Assembly: GCF_002727185.1 (NCBI RefSeq)
Contig: NZ_NIZW01000013.1
Coordinates: forward strand, 62,001 to 126,000
Direction of reading: 5' to 3'
Length of the DNA: 64,000 bases
From: Rhodopirellula bahusiensis
Lineage (GTDB): Bacteria; Planctomycetota; Planctomycetia; Pirellulales; Pirellulaceae
Shown here: one piece after another, positions 1 to 8,720 of the stretch
Numbering within the stretch: the first letter of the stretch is position 1
Layout: every line of letters begins with the position of its first letter
Notes under the pieces: model-generated
What the model was told of the DNA's origin: nothing
What the model saw: only the letters and a program-made list of their open reading frames with translations
The model's database searches: none
Made by a program: the position numbers and the translations under genes

Positions 1-984
1 GCGGACGTCTATGTTCAGAAACCGACCGGTGTCGACACGCTCGAAAGCAAAGCGATGTTGGATGCGGCACGCCGGACCGGACGCGTCGTGCAAGTCGGCA
101 CACAGCGTCGCAGTACCCCGCACTTGATCGACGCAAAGAAGAACGTCGTCGACGCTGGGTTGCTCGGCAACGTCGCGTTCGCGGAAGTCTGCTGCTACTA
201 TCACATGCGAGCGAACAAGAATCCACCGGCCATCGATCCACCACCGCACTTCGATTACGAAGCCTGGACCGGACCGGCGCCCATGCGTCCCTACACCGAA
301 TTGACTCATCCGCGAAAGTGGCGAGCTTTCATGGAGTACGGAAATGGTATCGTCGGCGACATGTGTGTTCACATGCTCGACTTGGTTCGTTGGCAGTTGG
401 ACCTTGGCTGGCCCAAGCGAATCAGCAGTGTCGGCGGCATCATGGTGCAAAAGGATTCGCTCGCGAATATCACTGACACGCAAACCGCTACGTTTGATTT
501 CGACGGTCTGGATGTGGTTTGGACGCACCGGAGTTGGGGCAGTGCACCTGATCCAGAGTATCCGTGGGCTGCGAAAATCTACGGCGACAAGGGCACACTG
601 AAGCTGAGTGTGAACAAATTCGAATTTGAACCACGCGGCGGTGGGAAAAAGCTTTCCGGTGAAGCAGTGATTGAAACAGACAAGTACCCAACGGACGTCA
701 CGGACAAAGAGAAGTGGGCGTTGGAGTTGCACGTTGCCTCCGCGATCCGTGGTCACATGCGTGATTTCCTCGATGCGATCGACAATCGATCCAAACCAGT
801 TGCCAGCATCGAGCAAGGCCACATCAGCAGTGCGTCCTGCTTCATGGCGAACGTGGCGATGGACCTTGGCCGAACGCTTGAGTTTGATCCGGAAACGCAC
901 ACGATCGTGGATGACGAAGAAGCCACGCAAGCGATTAAACGAAGCTACCGTGCTCCGTACCAGCACCCCGCTGACAAAGCCTGA
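1..984 (+). CDS. Gfo/Idh/MocA family oxidoreductase, C-terminal part (5' end outside window)
   Basis: The frame is open from base 1, so the gene starts upstream; 327 codons are visible. The first visible residues, VYVQKPTG, match the 'EKP' element that follows the Rossmann fold in this NAD(P)-dependent sugar oxidoreductase family, with Q in place of E. GTQRR follows about 30 residues later. GDMCVHMLDLVRW holds the conserved His/Asp pair near the sugar site. The last 100 residues fit the family's C-terminal sheet domain. The substrate cannot be read from the sequence. Planctomycetes carry many secreted paralogues of this group with Tat signals; the N-terminus that would show one is missing. 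A palindrome-rich gap follows the stop. Confidence 0.9.
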   Translation, partial: ADVYVQKPTGVDTLESKAMLDAARRTGRVVQVGTQRRSTPHLIDAKKNVVDAGLLGNVAFAEVCCYYHMRANKNPPAIDPPPHFDYEAWTGPAPMRPYTELTHPRKWRAFMEYGNGIVGDMCVHMLDLVRWQLDLGWPKRISSVGGIMVQKDSLANITDTQTATFDFDGLDVVWTHRSWGSAPDPEYPWAAKIYGDKGTLKLSVNKFEFEPRGGGKKLSGEAVIETDKYPTDVTDKEKWALELHVASAIRGHMRDFLDAIDNRSKPVASIEQGHISSASCFMANVAMDLGRTLEFDPETHTIVDDEEATQAIKRSYRAPYQHPADKA

Positions 985-987
985 TCG

Positions 988-1107
988 GCGACAGCCATCC
1001 AATAATTGTCGCCCATCGACTTCGCTCGATGGATCAGGATAAACAACCTGTAGCTCGGTGGTCCCCACCGAGACGAAGCTCAATTCACGGTGGAGACCAC
1101 CGTGCTA
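988..1107. repeat. Cluster of short palindromes (REP-like element)
   Basis: Four inverted repeats lie in 120 bases. GCGACA (988-993) pairs with TGTCGC (1007-1012). CCATCGA (1013-1019) pairs with TCGATGG (1026-1032). CTCGGTGG (1054-1061) pairs with CCACCGAG (1065-1072) around TCC. CACGGTGG (1086-1093) pairs with CCACCGTG (1097-1104) around AGA. The outer arms TAGCTCGGTGG (1051-1061) and CCACCGTGCTA (1097-1107) also pair with one mismatch, so two small hairpins or one long one can form. The last arm contains the stop codon of the VOC gene on the minus strand. The form resembles repetitive extragenic palindromes; its copy number in the genome is unknown here. Confidence 0.6.
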
Positions 1108-1464
1108 GAGTTCCGACCACACGGCGAATTCGTTGCCCGACGGTTCGGTGAATTGGAAGCGTCGACCACCTGGGAACGTAAATATCTCCTTGATGACGTT
1201 TCCGCCTGACGATTGGACCTTGGCCATCGTCGCTTCCAGGTCGTCGCTGTAGAAAACAACCAACGCGGATCCGTTGGAGGTCAGCGAGGAATGATCGGAC
1301 TGGTAGAACCCACCATCCAGACCCGTAGATTTGTCGAAGGCGGTGTACTCGGGGCCGTAGTCGGTGAACGTCCAACCAAAGCACGTTTCGAAAAACGCTT
1401 TGGTTTTAGCCATGTTCTTGGCGGGGATCTCGATGTAGTTGATCAGTTCGTGCTGGTTGGACAT
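1105..1464 (-). CDS. VOC (glyoxalase/bleomycin-resistance/dioxygenase) family protein
   Basis: 119 residues, the usual size of a single-module VOC protein. It begins with a beta strand (HELINYIEIPA) and a helix (KTKAFFETCFGW), and ends FQFTEPSGNEFAVW, the typical last strand with a Glu that can bind metal. Central YTAFDKSTGLDGGFY and VVFYSDDLEATMAKV complete the beta-alpha-beta-beta-beta pattern. The ATG is preceded by AGGA at 6 bases. It lies 74 bases downstream of the PVC-haem gene on the same strand. The substrate is unknown; many such proteins are small-molecule lyases or isomerases, or only bind ligands. The stop codon falls in a palindrome cluster. Confidence 0.88.
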   Translation of the reverse strand: MSNQHELINYIEIPAKNMAKTKAFFETCFGWTFTDYGPEYTAFDKSTGLDGGFYQSDHSSLTSNGSALVVFYSDDLEATMAKVQSSGGNVIKEIFTFPGGRRFQFTEPSGNEFAVWSEL

Positions 1465-1538
1465 TCAAGATCCTGGATCGCGGAGGAGAGATGGAACCAC
1501 GAATTTAACATGTTGCGGATTCACCAGGCACGAAGGGC

Positions 1539-4514
1539 TCATTTGACTTGCATTAGATAGGCAATTAAGTCAGCCATGGCTTGCGGTGTGAACTGCTCTT
1601 CAAAGCCTTCCGGCATGATCGACATGCCAGTGCTTTGCAATCTTTCCATGTCAACTCGCAGCAATTCGTCCTTGGCGGACTCGGCTCGCTGAAGCGTGAT
1701 CGAAGTCGCGGACTCGTCCGTGATCATGCCCGTCAGCGTTCGCCCGTCGACGTCCAACGCGATGTAGTTCAAGTACTGCGGATTCACTTCGCGGTTGGGA
1801 TCCAAAACGTTCGCCAGGATAAAGTCGGCTCCGCGAGTTTTTACGGTCGCTAGATTTGGGCCGATCTCATGCCCGCGGTTCTCGAGGCGATGGCAGTTCG
1901 CACAGTGCGTGGTGAACAGTTGGCTGCCTCGGGCGGCGTCACCTTGAGTCTGCAACGAACTTTGAAATGCCTGGACGATCTCTTCGCGATTTTTGGAACC
2001 GCTGGCATCGAGCAATTTGGTTGCTAGTTCTTGAACGCTCGTGTCTGACGACTTGGCGGCGACTTGCAATCGTGAACGGGAGATTTCGCTGAGGGGGATG
2101 TTGCCGGACGCGACTTTGTTCAACAAAACGGTCAAACGATCAGGACGCGAAAAAAGGATCTCGCTGGCAGTTTCGCGTAGGCTGGGGCTCAGGCTGCTCC
2201 ACTGATTCAAGAGGGTTTCGGTGATGGCGTTTGATTCAAAACGGCCCCAGGTCGTCATCGCAGCGCGTTGAACTTCGATTGGTTGCCGATTGTCGATCAG
2301 CGACGGCATGATGTTTGAAACCTGAGTCCCGCTGGCATATCGCAGGTTCGCGATGGCTGTGACTCTGGCATCGACCGAGGCTGAATCATCGAGAGCCAAT
2401 CGCTCGAGAGCATTCAGCATTTGGTTCATCGTTTGATCGATGTCCTCAAGCTCGCCTTTCGCGGCGAGTTGATGCAAAACGGAGTCGCGACGCGAACGCG
2501 TTTGCAAGAGTTTCCCAAGGATCGGCAGGGCGAAGGTGCCATCGTCCGGTGATAACTCCGACACGGCGGCAATTGCCACTCGAATGTCGGCTGGATTGTC
2601 TTGTTGGCTGATCTGCGACGTGAGACGGCCAACAAACTCAGCGAGTTGCTGATCGAATGGTGATGACAACAACGCCGCGAGCAAATCGCCCGCACCGTTG
2701 GCAACCGAACTCTGCGCGGCTGTTTGCATCCAACGATCGGTGGGATCGCGACGGATGATGGTGGCCAGTGGTTTCGTCTTGTCAAACTCGGAAATCGATC
2801 CGGCTGTGAAGGCCAGTTGATAGCGAACTTCGATCGATGGGTCGTCCGCGAGTTCAATCAGCTTGCTTCGGATCGTTGCGTCGGGTTCGATCTTCTCGGT
2901 CAGACGAACGGCAAACGTTCGGACCGACGGATGCGGATCACTCAGTCGTGGAAAAAGGGTTTCTGCATCGAGCTTCTGAAGGCCGTCCAGCACCGCCAAG
3001 GCATGCAGTCGTCCGTGTGGGAATTGCGACTCTTTCGCCATTTGACGCAGAGGCTCGACGGCGTCGGATTGTCGTTTGAACAGCAGGCGGCTCGCCGTTT
3101 CTCGTTGCCAAGCGTTGGGGTGAGCGAGATTTTGAACCAACTCTGCGTCCGTTGCTGCTCGCAGGTTCGGCGTCGCCCGGTGTCGGTAATTGTCCGGTAT
3201 CAATCGGTACAAACGACCTCGGTCACGCCCGGATGTCAGGTCCAGGTGTTGTTTGATTTCAGCCGGCAGGCTTTTGGGATGCTCGATCACCTCGCGGCAA
3301 ACATCGATGATGTGCAGCGAACCGTCTGGGGCATTGGCGAATTGTGCGGGACGGAACCAGATGTCGGTGGAGGTGACAAGTTCGTGGTTCGAATCGACCC
3401 GTTTTCCGGTCCACTTCAAACCGTCGGATTGCATCCGTTTGCGGTGAATCAGGTTGCTGCCCACGTCACCGATGATGGCCATGCCGCGGAACGAATCTGG
3501 CCAGGCATCTCCGCGGATGATGGTGACACCGGTGGCACCTGTGAAGTAGCCTGCGGCGCGGCCGCCACCTTCAATTGGGCCACGAGCTTTGCCGCTGACA
3601 CGCAATCGTGTTCTTACAATTCGCCAAGGTTCCACGGGGCTAGTTCGGAACACTTCGGCTTGCGGTCCGTCCTCAGCGATCGACACTCTCGCGGGGGCAG
3701 GTTGCAGCAATGGATTGCGGCCGATGTACCGGTCTTCGTACATGACTTGCTGAAGATGATCGCTGTTCGACGACACAAATTTGCGTCCCCAATCGTCGAA
3801 ACACATTCCATGTTGGGCGGCGCCGCTGGTCAGTTGGAACTCGCCGGTTCGAGGGTCCAAAGCGATGTCGCGGCCACGCACATTGATCGCGTCTGACTCA
3901 GGCTGGTCGGGACGCCGGAGCATTCCACCCGTGCTGCTGCAAGCGATGTGAATTCGGTTGTCGAGTCCCCATCGAAACGAGTTCAGCAGGCCCTGGACGT
4001 TGGACGTGCCGAACCCAGTCAGAACAAGGTCCCGTTGTTCCGCTTTTCCGTCGCCATCGTTGTCGCGAAAGTAGTAGAGATTAGGAGCGTCACCGACGAA
4101 CAGCCCGCCGTCCCAAGGGAACAAGCCGGTTGGCCAGAGCAGTCCATCCGCGAAAACGGTGCTGCTGTCGTAGACACCGTCTTGGTTGGAATCCACAAGG
4201 TGAGATATTCGCGAAATGCCTTCGTCGCGATCTTCGCTGTAGCCTCGCATTTCGCAAACGAACAGCGACCCATCCGCGGCCCATTCCATCGCCACGGGGC
4301 TGGTCACCAACGGTTCGCTGGCGATCAACTGAATTTGAAAACCATCCGCGATTTGGAAGTCTTGCAGTGTTTCCGATGCCGGGGTGGCTGGCACTCGAGG
4401 AAGTTCGGCGGAGTAGTCTTCTTCGGCCGCTCCCGATCGAAAAGCAAACGCAATTGAGATGATCAGGCAGGCCGAAATCGAGCGAAGCGGCGAGAGTCGG
4501 GTTGTCAGCTTCAT
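1539..4514 (-). CDS. PVC-type haem-binding protein: propeller, HEAT repeats and C-terminal cytochrome c
   Basis: 991 residues with a signal peptide (about 1-29, ending RSGAA). Residues about 50-440 resemble the sorbosone/glucose dehydrogenase-like six-bladed propeller of planctomycete membrane-bound dehydrogenases. About 460-840 is helical with HEAT-like repeats. A single CANCH haem site sits at 871-875, with MPEGF (Met about 967) as a likely sixth ligand. The final 120 residues match the 'haem-binding domain, Planctomycetes' type. Its ATG overlaps the stop of the ceramidase-like gene in ATGA, so the two are probably translated together. It likely acts in the periplasm or paryphoplasm as a dehydrogenase that passes electrons to its own haem; the substrate is unknown. 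Confidence 0.92.
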   Translation of the reverse strand: MKLTTRLSPLRSISACLIISIAFAFRSGAAEEDYSAELPRVPATPASETLQDFQIADGFQIQLIASEPLVTSPVAMEWAADGSLFVCEMRGYSEDRDEGISRISHLVDSNQDGVYDSSTVFADGLLWPTGLFPWDGGLFVGDAPNLYYFRDNDGDGKAEQRDLVLTGFGTSNVQGLLNSFRWGLDNRIHIACSSTGGMLRRPDQPESDAINVRGRDIALDPRTGEFQLTSGAAQHGMCFDDWGRKFVSSNSDHLQQVMYEDRYIGRNPLLQPAPARVSIAEDGPQAEVFRTSPVEPWRIVRTRLRVSGKARGPIEGGGRAAGYFTGATGVTIIRGDAWPDSFRGMAIIGDVGSNLIHRKRMQSDGLKWTGKRVDSNHELVTSTDIWFRPAQFANAPDGSLHIIDVCREVIEHPKSLPAEIKQHLDLTSGRDRGRLYRLIPDNYRHRATPNLRAATDAELVQNLAHPNAWQRETASRLLFKRQSDAVEPLRQMAKESQFPHGRLHALAVLDGLQKLDAETLFPRLSDPHPSVRTFAVRLTEKIEPDATIRSKLIELADDPSIEVRYQLAFTAGSISEFDKTKPLATIIRRDPTDRWMQTAAQSSVANGAGDLLAALLSSPFDQQLAEFVGRLTSQISQQDNPADIRVAIAAVSELSPDDGTFALPILGKLLQTRSRRDSVLHQLAAKGELEDIDQTMNQMLNALERLALDDSASVDARVTAIANLRYASGTQVSNIMPSLIDNRQPIEVQRAAMTTWGRFESNAITETLLNQWSSLSPSLRETASEILFSRPDRLTVLLNKVASGNIPLSEISRSRLQVAAKSSDTSVQELATKLLDASGSKNREEIVQAFQSSLQTQGDAARGSQLFTTHCANCHRLENRGHEIGPNLATVKTRGADFILANVLDPNREVNPQYLNYIALDVDGRTLTGMITDESATSITLQRAESAKDELLRVDMERLQSTGMSIMPEGFEEQFTPQAMADLIAYLMQVK

Positions 4515-5989
4515 CGTGTTTCTGTCTCCAACGTTGTGGATTCGATAGCTTGTTCGGATTGGTCGGTCGAATCGACACCCAAGAGTTTTTGCACGCCTTT
4601 CATCAAGACTGTTTCGACGGTGGGAGCCACCTTGGATGCACGCTGGCTGGTTTCGTAGCCGCCTTGGCCATAGGCTTCCTCGGTTCCGATGTAGCCCGGT
4701 CCGTAGTCGCCGTACGCTGCCATGGCAACTTTGAGGTCCGGTCGCATTGCCTTTGCCGCCAACTGATACTCCACAAACAATTCACCGGGCATGTGCAGCA
4801 ACCGAATATCTCCGACTGACAGGCAACTCAACTCAATCTGATGTCCGTCCTGGCAACGCAGCAACCAAGCCAAATCATCGGGGCTTCCCCAGTAGTCCGT
4901 GGTGGTCCAATCACGCAGCTTTTCACGAAGTGCGTTGGCATCCAAATGAGGTGCGGGAGGCAAGGAAACGGGTGTGAATGACCAACTGATATCATCCGCG
5001 GTGATCGCGAATTTTTCGGTTGTGTCGGCGGCTGACTTCATCGCGTCAGCGACCCGGTGTGCAAGTCTCATGCGGTTGTCGGGTGAACCGTCGTTGTACT
5101 TTCCGGCCCCGATGTTTCCGCCGGCTCCGTTGAAATGAACATGCAAAACGTTCGGGCGGGCCTGTCCACGAATGAATCTGGCCAAACCCGGAAAGTCTGG
5201 GCTGGGGACACCAGTTCGATAATAGCTTTGTGGGTGGCAAGCGTAGTGCGTGATCACGGCGATCGCTTTGTCACCGCTATAGAACGTGAGCGATGTGAGC
5301 TCGGGATCGATTGTGCCGTCGGGCGCAGCGATCATTTTGGGGTCCCGACAAGCGGTGTAACGCGTTGCGACAACCTTGCCCGTATCGTCTTGAAGCCGAC
5401 GGTTGGAGGCCACGTCTTTCACCATGGCTGATCCCCAACCCACGTGCGTGACTTCGGTGGCACCTGCAATCCCTTCCTCGACCGCATCCGTCAGGCGTTG
5501 CAAGACTTCGCGTGCGAACGAACTGTCATACGGGCCCAAGTCGGACTTGCCGGCATCATTGACCAGTTGTTCTGCGGAGAAGTCACAGCGTGGTGCGTCG
5601 TGTTGATGCAACGTGTGGACCGCGACTCGTTCAGGAACCGTTCCCGCAGCCTTGGCCAATCGACTGCGGAATTGATCGTGGCCTTCGTTGCCAATTCCGA
5701 TCCAATCGACTGCACACAGCACAATAGGCTGGCCGGCTCCGAGGAGCACGATGCCACGGGCACGAAGTGTCATCTCTTCGACCCGTTTGACTCGGTCGTA
5801 TGCCATCATTGAGCCAACTGGCGGCGTCGCATCCACGTCAAACTTTGCCAGGCGGATCGTCGGTGCCACCTGCTCCGGTTCGGGCGATCCGGTTTGAGCG
5901 GACAGCTTTGTTGAGCCAGCAAAGGTGGCAAGCATGCAAGCTGTCAGCAGTATTGCAGCGTGGAGGCTGCTAAAAAAACGAGACGTCAT
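4511..5989 (-). CDS. Neutral/alkaline ceramidase-like secreted hydrolase
   Basis: 492 residues from the chosen ATG. A start 16 codons upstream (6037) is possible, but GGAGA lies 6 bases before this ATG and the signal peptide (FFSSLHAAILLTACMLATFA) then begins properly. Motifs fit the N-terminal catalytic domain of neutral ceramidases: HTLHQHDAP and THYACHPQS for zinc-binding His, HFNGAGGNIG, PGELFVEYQ with the conserved Glu, and a late Tyr/Glu-rich GYIGTEEAYG. The small C-terminal immunoglobulin-like domain of true ceramidases seems absent, which is common for bacterial relatives of unknown substrate. It is the first gene of a two-gene set with the PVC-haem protein. A lipid or N-acyl substrate is inferred only from the family. 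Confidence 0.88.
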   Translation of the reverse strand: MTSRFFSSLHAAILLTACMLATFAGSTKLSAQTGSPEPEQVAPTIRLAKFDVDATPPVGSMMAYDRVKRVEEMTLRARGIVLLGAGQPIVLCAVDWIGIGNEGHDQFRSRLAKAAGTVPERVAVHTLHQHDAPRCDFSAEQLVNDAGKSDLGPYDSSFAREVLQRLTDAVEEGIAGATEVTHVGWGSAMVKDVASNRRLQDDTGKVVATRYTACRDPKMIAAPDGTIDPELTSLTFYSGDKAIAVITHYACHPQSYYRTGVPSPDFPGLARFIRGQARPNVLHVHFNGAGGNIGAGKYNDGSPDNRMRLAHRVADAMKSAADTTEKFAITADDISWSFTPVSLPPAPHLDANALREKLRDWTTTDYWGSPDDLAWLLRCQDGHQIELSCLSVGDIRLLHMPGELFVEYQLAAKAMRPDLKVAMAAYGDYGPGYIGTEEAYGQGGYETSQRASKVAPTVETVLMKGVQKLLGVDSTDQSEQAIESTTLETETR

Positions 5990-6229
5990 GGTGGGTCTCC
6001 GGGCAAGTTGCCATGCACGCGAATTTGAATCAATCAATCATGGTCGGAAAGCCAACGTCGCATCCGATCCTTGTTCAGAATCTCGCATGCGATGAAAAAG
6101 CAAAACCGTCCACGATGGTCGTTCCATTCGAGTTGGATGGCGATCAGGGTGGGACTTGAGGCGGGAGCATCCGTTTGAACAGTTGACGTTCGGTTGCACA
6201 AACGGGCTGGTCTTATGGTAGCAGAATGA

Positions 6230-7069
6230 ATCCAACATGATGTCGCCCACAACGCCCCGCATTCACCATTGCAGGGGAAGACCGAGGATTTGAAGGCATT
6301 GTTTCCCGATCACGAACCAACGAACCCCGGCAATGGTGTCGACTATCGAGACTACGGAAAACGCCAGAACTATGTGGCGATGATGTATGCGGTCGATCGT
6401 GGCGTTTCGCGACTGCAAGATGCTTTGAAGGATCCCAACCAAGACGGCGATTCAAGTGATTCCGTCGCGGAGGATACGCTGATTGTTTTCCTAAGCGACA
6501 ACAGCGGCAAAATCTTGCAGGCGGGCAACAACGCTCCGTTGAAAGATGACAATGGGTCCACGCACGAAGGAGGGATTCGAGTGCCGATGCTGATGGTTTG
6601 GCCGGGCGTCTTGGAAGCGGGGACAGTGTTTCCGCATCCCGTCACAGCCTTGGATTTCTATCCAAAGTTCGCGGCGTTGTCGGACGCTTCGGTTCCAAAC
6701 GGAAAGAAGTTGGATGGCAAGGACGTTTGGGCGGATTTGAGAACCGGCAACAATCCGCATGCCAGCGACACGCTGTTTTGGCTACGTCACTATGGTGGCG
6801 GCAATGAAGTCGCGATCCGAAACGGTGATTTGAAAGCGTACCGAAAGCAGTTTGGGAAATGGCAGGTTTTTGACGTCAAGGAAGACGTGGCCGAGAACAA
6901 TGACTTGGCAAAGGAAAACCGTGAGTTTTTGATGCAGCGGGTCGGCGAGGGAGCCGACTGGAGCAAGTCGCTTGTGCCGCCGGAGTGGCATGATACCGCA
7001 GCGGGACGAGCGAGCTGGGTTGAAAACGAAATGCCACGCTACGAGCGGACGTTCGAGCTGCGCCGATGA
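6230..7069 (+). pseudogene. 5'-truncated sulfatase remnant (C-terminal half only)
   Basis: The reading frame is open from just after a TGA at 6227-6229. It begins HDVAHNAPHSPLQGK, which matches the mid-protein NAPHxPL stretch of arylsulfatases, so homology starts in the middle of the domain. FLSDNSGK keeps the Asp-Asn metal-binding motif, and GSTHEGGIRVPM is typical of the family. The N-terminal half with the metal-binding Asp-Asp and the CxPSR formylglycine site is missing, and no trace of it is visible in 5990-6230. The only internal start is a TTG at 6269 with no clear ribosome site. It cannot be an active sulfatase; it could still be translated as a short protein. The 3' end is intact. 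Confidence 0.8.
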
Positions 7070-7100
7070 CGCAGAACAGTCGAGCTCAACTGTTCTGCGT
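7069..7100. terminator. Hairpin between convergent genes
   Basis: ACGCAGAACAGT (7069-7080) pairs perfectly with ACTGTTCTGCGT (7089-7100) around an 8-base loop, a 12-bp stem. It begins on the last base of the truncated sulfatase stop and lies 38 bases before the end of the convergent oxidoreductase gene. There is no T tract on either strand, so it may act as a bidirectional RNA-end stabiliser more than as a classical terminator. Confidence 0.5.
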
Positions 7101-7137
7101 GTTGGTTCGAACTCAGGTGGACGTTCGTGGAACGTGA

Positions 7138-8472
7138 TCAGATGAGTTTGGTTTTGCCTGGGATGGCAAAGCTTGGCTCGGGGCGACTGCCGTCCCATTG
7201 CAAGTCTTTCGGGAACAGATCCAGTTCTGATTCGTTGGCGACGAAATCCCAGGTCACTTTCTTGCCGGTGTAAGCGGCCATGCGGCCCATGACGGCGGTC
7301 AGCGAACTGTTCGCGGTTTCGAGCAATTCGACGATGGGTTCGCCGGTGCGAATCGAGTCGATCAAGTCCTTGTGCTCTTGGCGATAAGCGTCCGCGATGC
7401 TGCCTTCTAGCTTCAGTGTTTCTTTGCCGCTGCGATCCAGGAACGTCGATCCGCTGCTGCCGGCGCCGATGACGGCGAAGCCCTTGGTTCCGCGAACGGT
7501 GCTGCCGTTTTCTGCGGTGGAGCCGGGGATTTGTCGGCACATGAATGAAACGGGACGTTCGTCGGCGTACATGTAATCGATCGACATGCTGTCCCACATT
7601 TCGCTGTCATCGGGACGGGTGAATCGCCCGCCCGAGCCATATGCACTGACAGGCGGTCCTTGCATTACCCAGTTCATCAAGTCGATGTTGTGAACGGCTT
7701 GCTCAGCGATTTGATCGCCTGACAACCAGATGAAGTGCATCCAGTTGTTGAGTTGGTACTGGGTGTCGCTGACGCCTTCGGCTCGGTTCTTGTACCAGAT
7801 GCCTTGGCTGCAATAACGCGAGGTCATGCCGATGACGTCACCGATCTCACCGTCATGGATTCGTTGAACAGCTTCCATGTAGTTCGATTGGCGACGGTAC
7901 TGGGTACCGGTCACGATGGCGGTGCCATTCTTCTTGGCTTCTTCGTGAGCGGCGACGCAGATTCGGTAGCCTGCGGGATCGACGCAGGAAGGTTTTTCAG
8001 CAAAGACGTGCTTACCAGCCGCAACCGCTTCGGCGATGTGAAAGGGACGGAAGGCGGGTGAAGTCGTCAAGAAAACGACTTCCACTTCAGGATCTTCCAA
8101 GACCGCTTTGTAGCCGTCCAGGCCAGAGTGAATGCGATCGTCAGCGACATTGATCTTGTCGCCGTGACGACGAGTCATGCCTTTGCGAAGACGTTCTGCA
8201 TTGCCTTGATCCAAGTCGGCGATCGTGACCAATTCGATGTTGTCGTTGATCGAGAACGAATCGTTGACCGCACCGGTACCTCGTCCGCCCGCGCCGACGA
8301 TTCCGATTTTGATCTTGCGATTGGGATCGGACGAAGCCGCATGGGTGTGAACCATTTGGTTGGCACCGACCGTTGCTGCAATCGCTGCGGTGGCGGATGC
8401 ACCACGACGCAAAACTTCGCGACGGCTGGTGGTCGGTTGATCAGAAGTGGGGCGGTCTAGCTTGGCATTCAT
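7138..8472 (-). CDS. Exported Gfo/Idh/MocA family oxidoreductase with Tat-type signal
   Basis: 444 residues. The N-terminus has TSRREVLRRGASATAAIAATVGA, a Tat-like twin-arginine signal. Rossmann motif IGIVGAGGRG starts near residue 55, followed by FAEKPSC (the EKP element), GTQYRRQ, and EQAVHNIDLMNW with the catalytic-type His. Export of an NAD-dependent family member implies the cofactor travels folded inside, as in GFOR and the GH109 glycosidases. It stands downstream of the PIG-L/nagB/oxidoreductase set but is separated by 248 bases with a perfect 20-bp palindrome, so it is probably its own unit. A role on amino sugars is suggested by position only. Confidence 0.9.
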   Translation of the reverse strand: MNAKLDRPTSDQPTTSRREVLRRGASATAAIAATVGANQMVHTHAASSDPNRKIKIGIVGAGGRGTGAVNDSFSINDNIELVTIADLDQGNAERLRKGMTRRHGDKINVADDRIHSGLDGYKAVLEDPEVEVVFLTTSPAFRPFHIAEAVAAGKHVFAEKPSCVDPAGYRICVAAHEEAKKNGTAIVTGTQYRRQSNYMEAVQRIHDGEIGDVIGMTSRYCSQGIWYKNRAEGVSDTQYQLNNWMHFIWLSGDQIAEQAVHNIDLMNWVMQGPPVSAYGSGGRFTRPDDSEMWDSMSIDYMYADERPVSFMCRQIPGSTAENGSTVRGTKGFAVIGAGSSGSTFLDRSGKETLKLEGSIADAYRQEHKDLIDSIRTGEPIVELLETANSSLTAVMGRMAAYTGKKVTWDFVANESELDLFPKDLQWDGSRPEPSFAIPGKTKLI

Positions 8473-8546
8473 ATCAGGCTCACTCGGAAACGATCAAAGG
8501 AAAATCGCGGGATCGCAATTTGGAAGGACGAAGAAAGAGTTGGGGA

Positions 8547-8566
8547 AGTCAGACCGCGGTCTGACT
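8547..8566. promoter_or_regulatory. Perfect 20-bp palindrome, operator candidate
   Basis: AGTCAGACCG is followed directly by its reverse complement CGGTCTGACT with no spacer. It lies 74 bases upstream of the Tat-type oxidoreductase start and 154 bases after the end of the upstream oxidoreductase gene. A dyad with no loop is poor as an RNA hairpin but ideal for a homodimeric repressor. No T tract follows on the minus strand. No cognate regulator can be named. Confidence 0.5.
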
Positions 8567-8720
8567 GGCGGGAATAAAACGATTGGGAATAGGACGAGGC
8601 CACAGATCTTCTTCGGGAGCAAATCAAGCGGTTCTCGTGACCTCGTCCATCCCATCCGATCGGCCCAACGAGTGGGCTTCACGAAGTTCGGGCTGCAAAA
8701 GCAGTGGTTTGTCAAAAACG

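Noticed and set aside
2724..3896. Plus-strand frame of 390 codons
   Set aside because: Shadow of the PVC-haem protein gene, which has a signal, HEAT repeats and a haem site.
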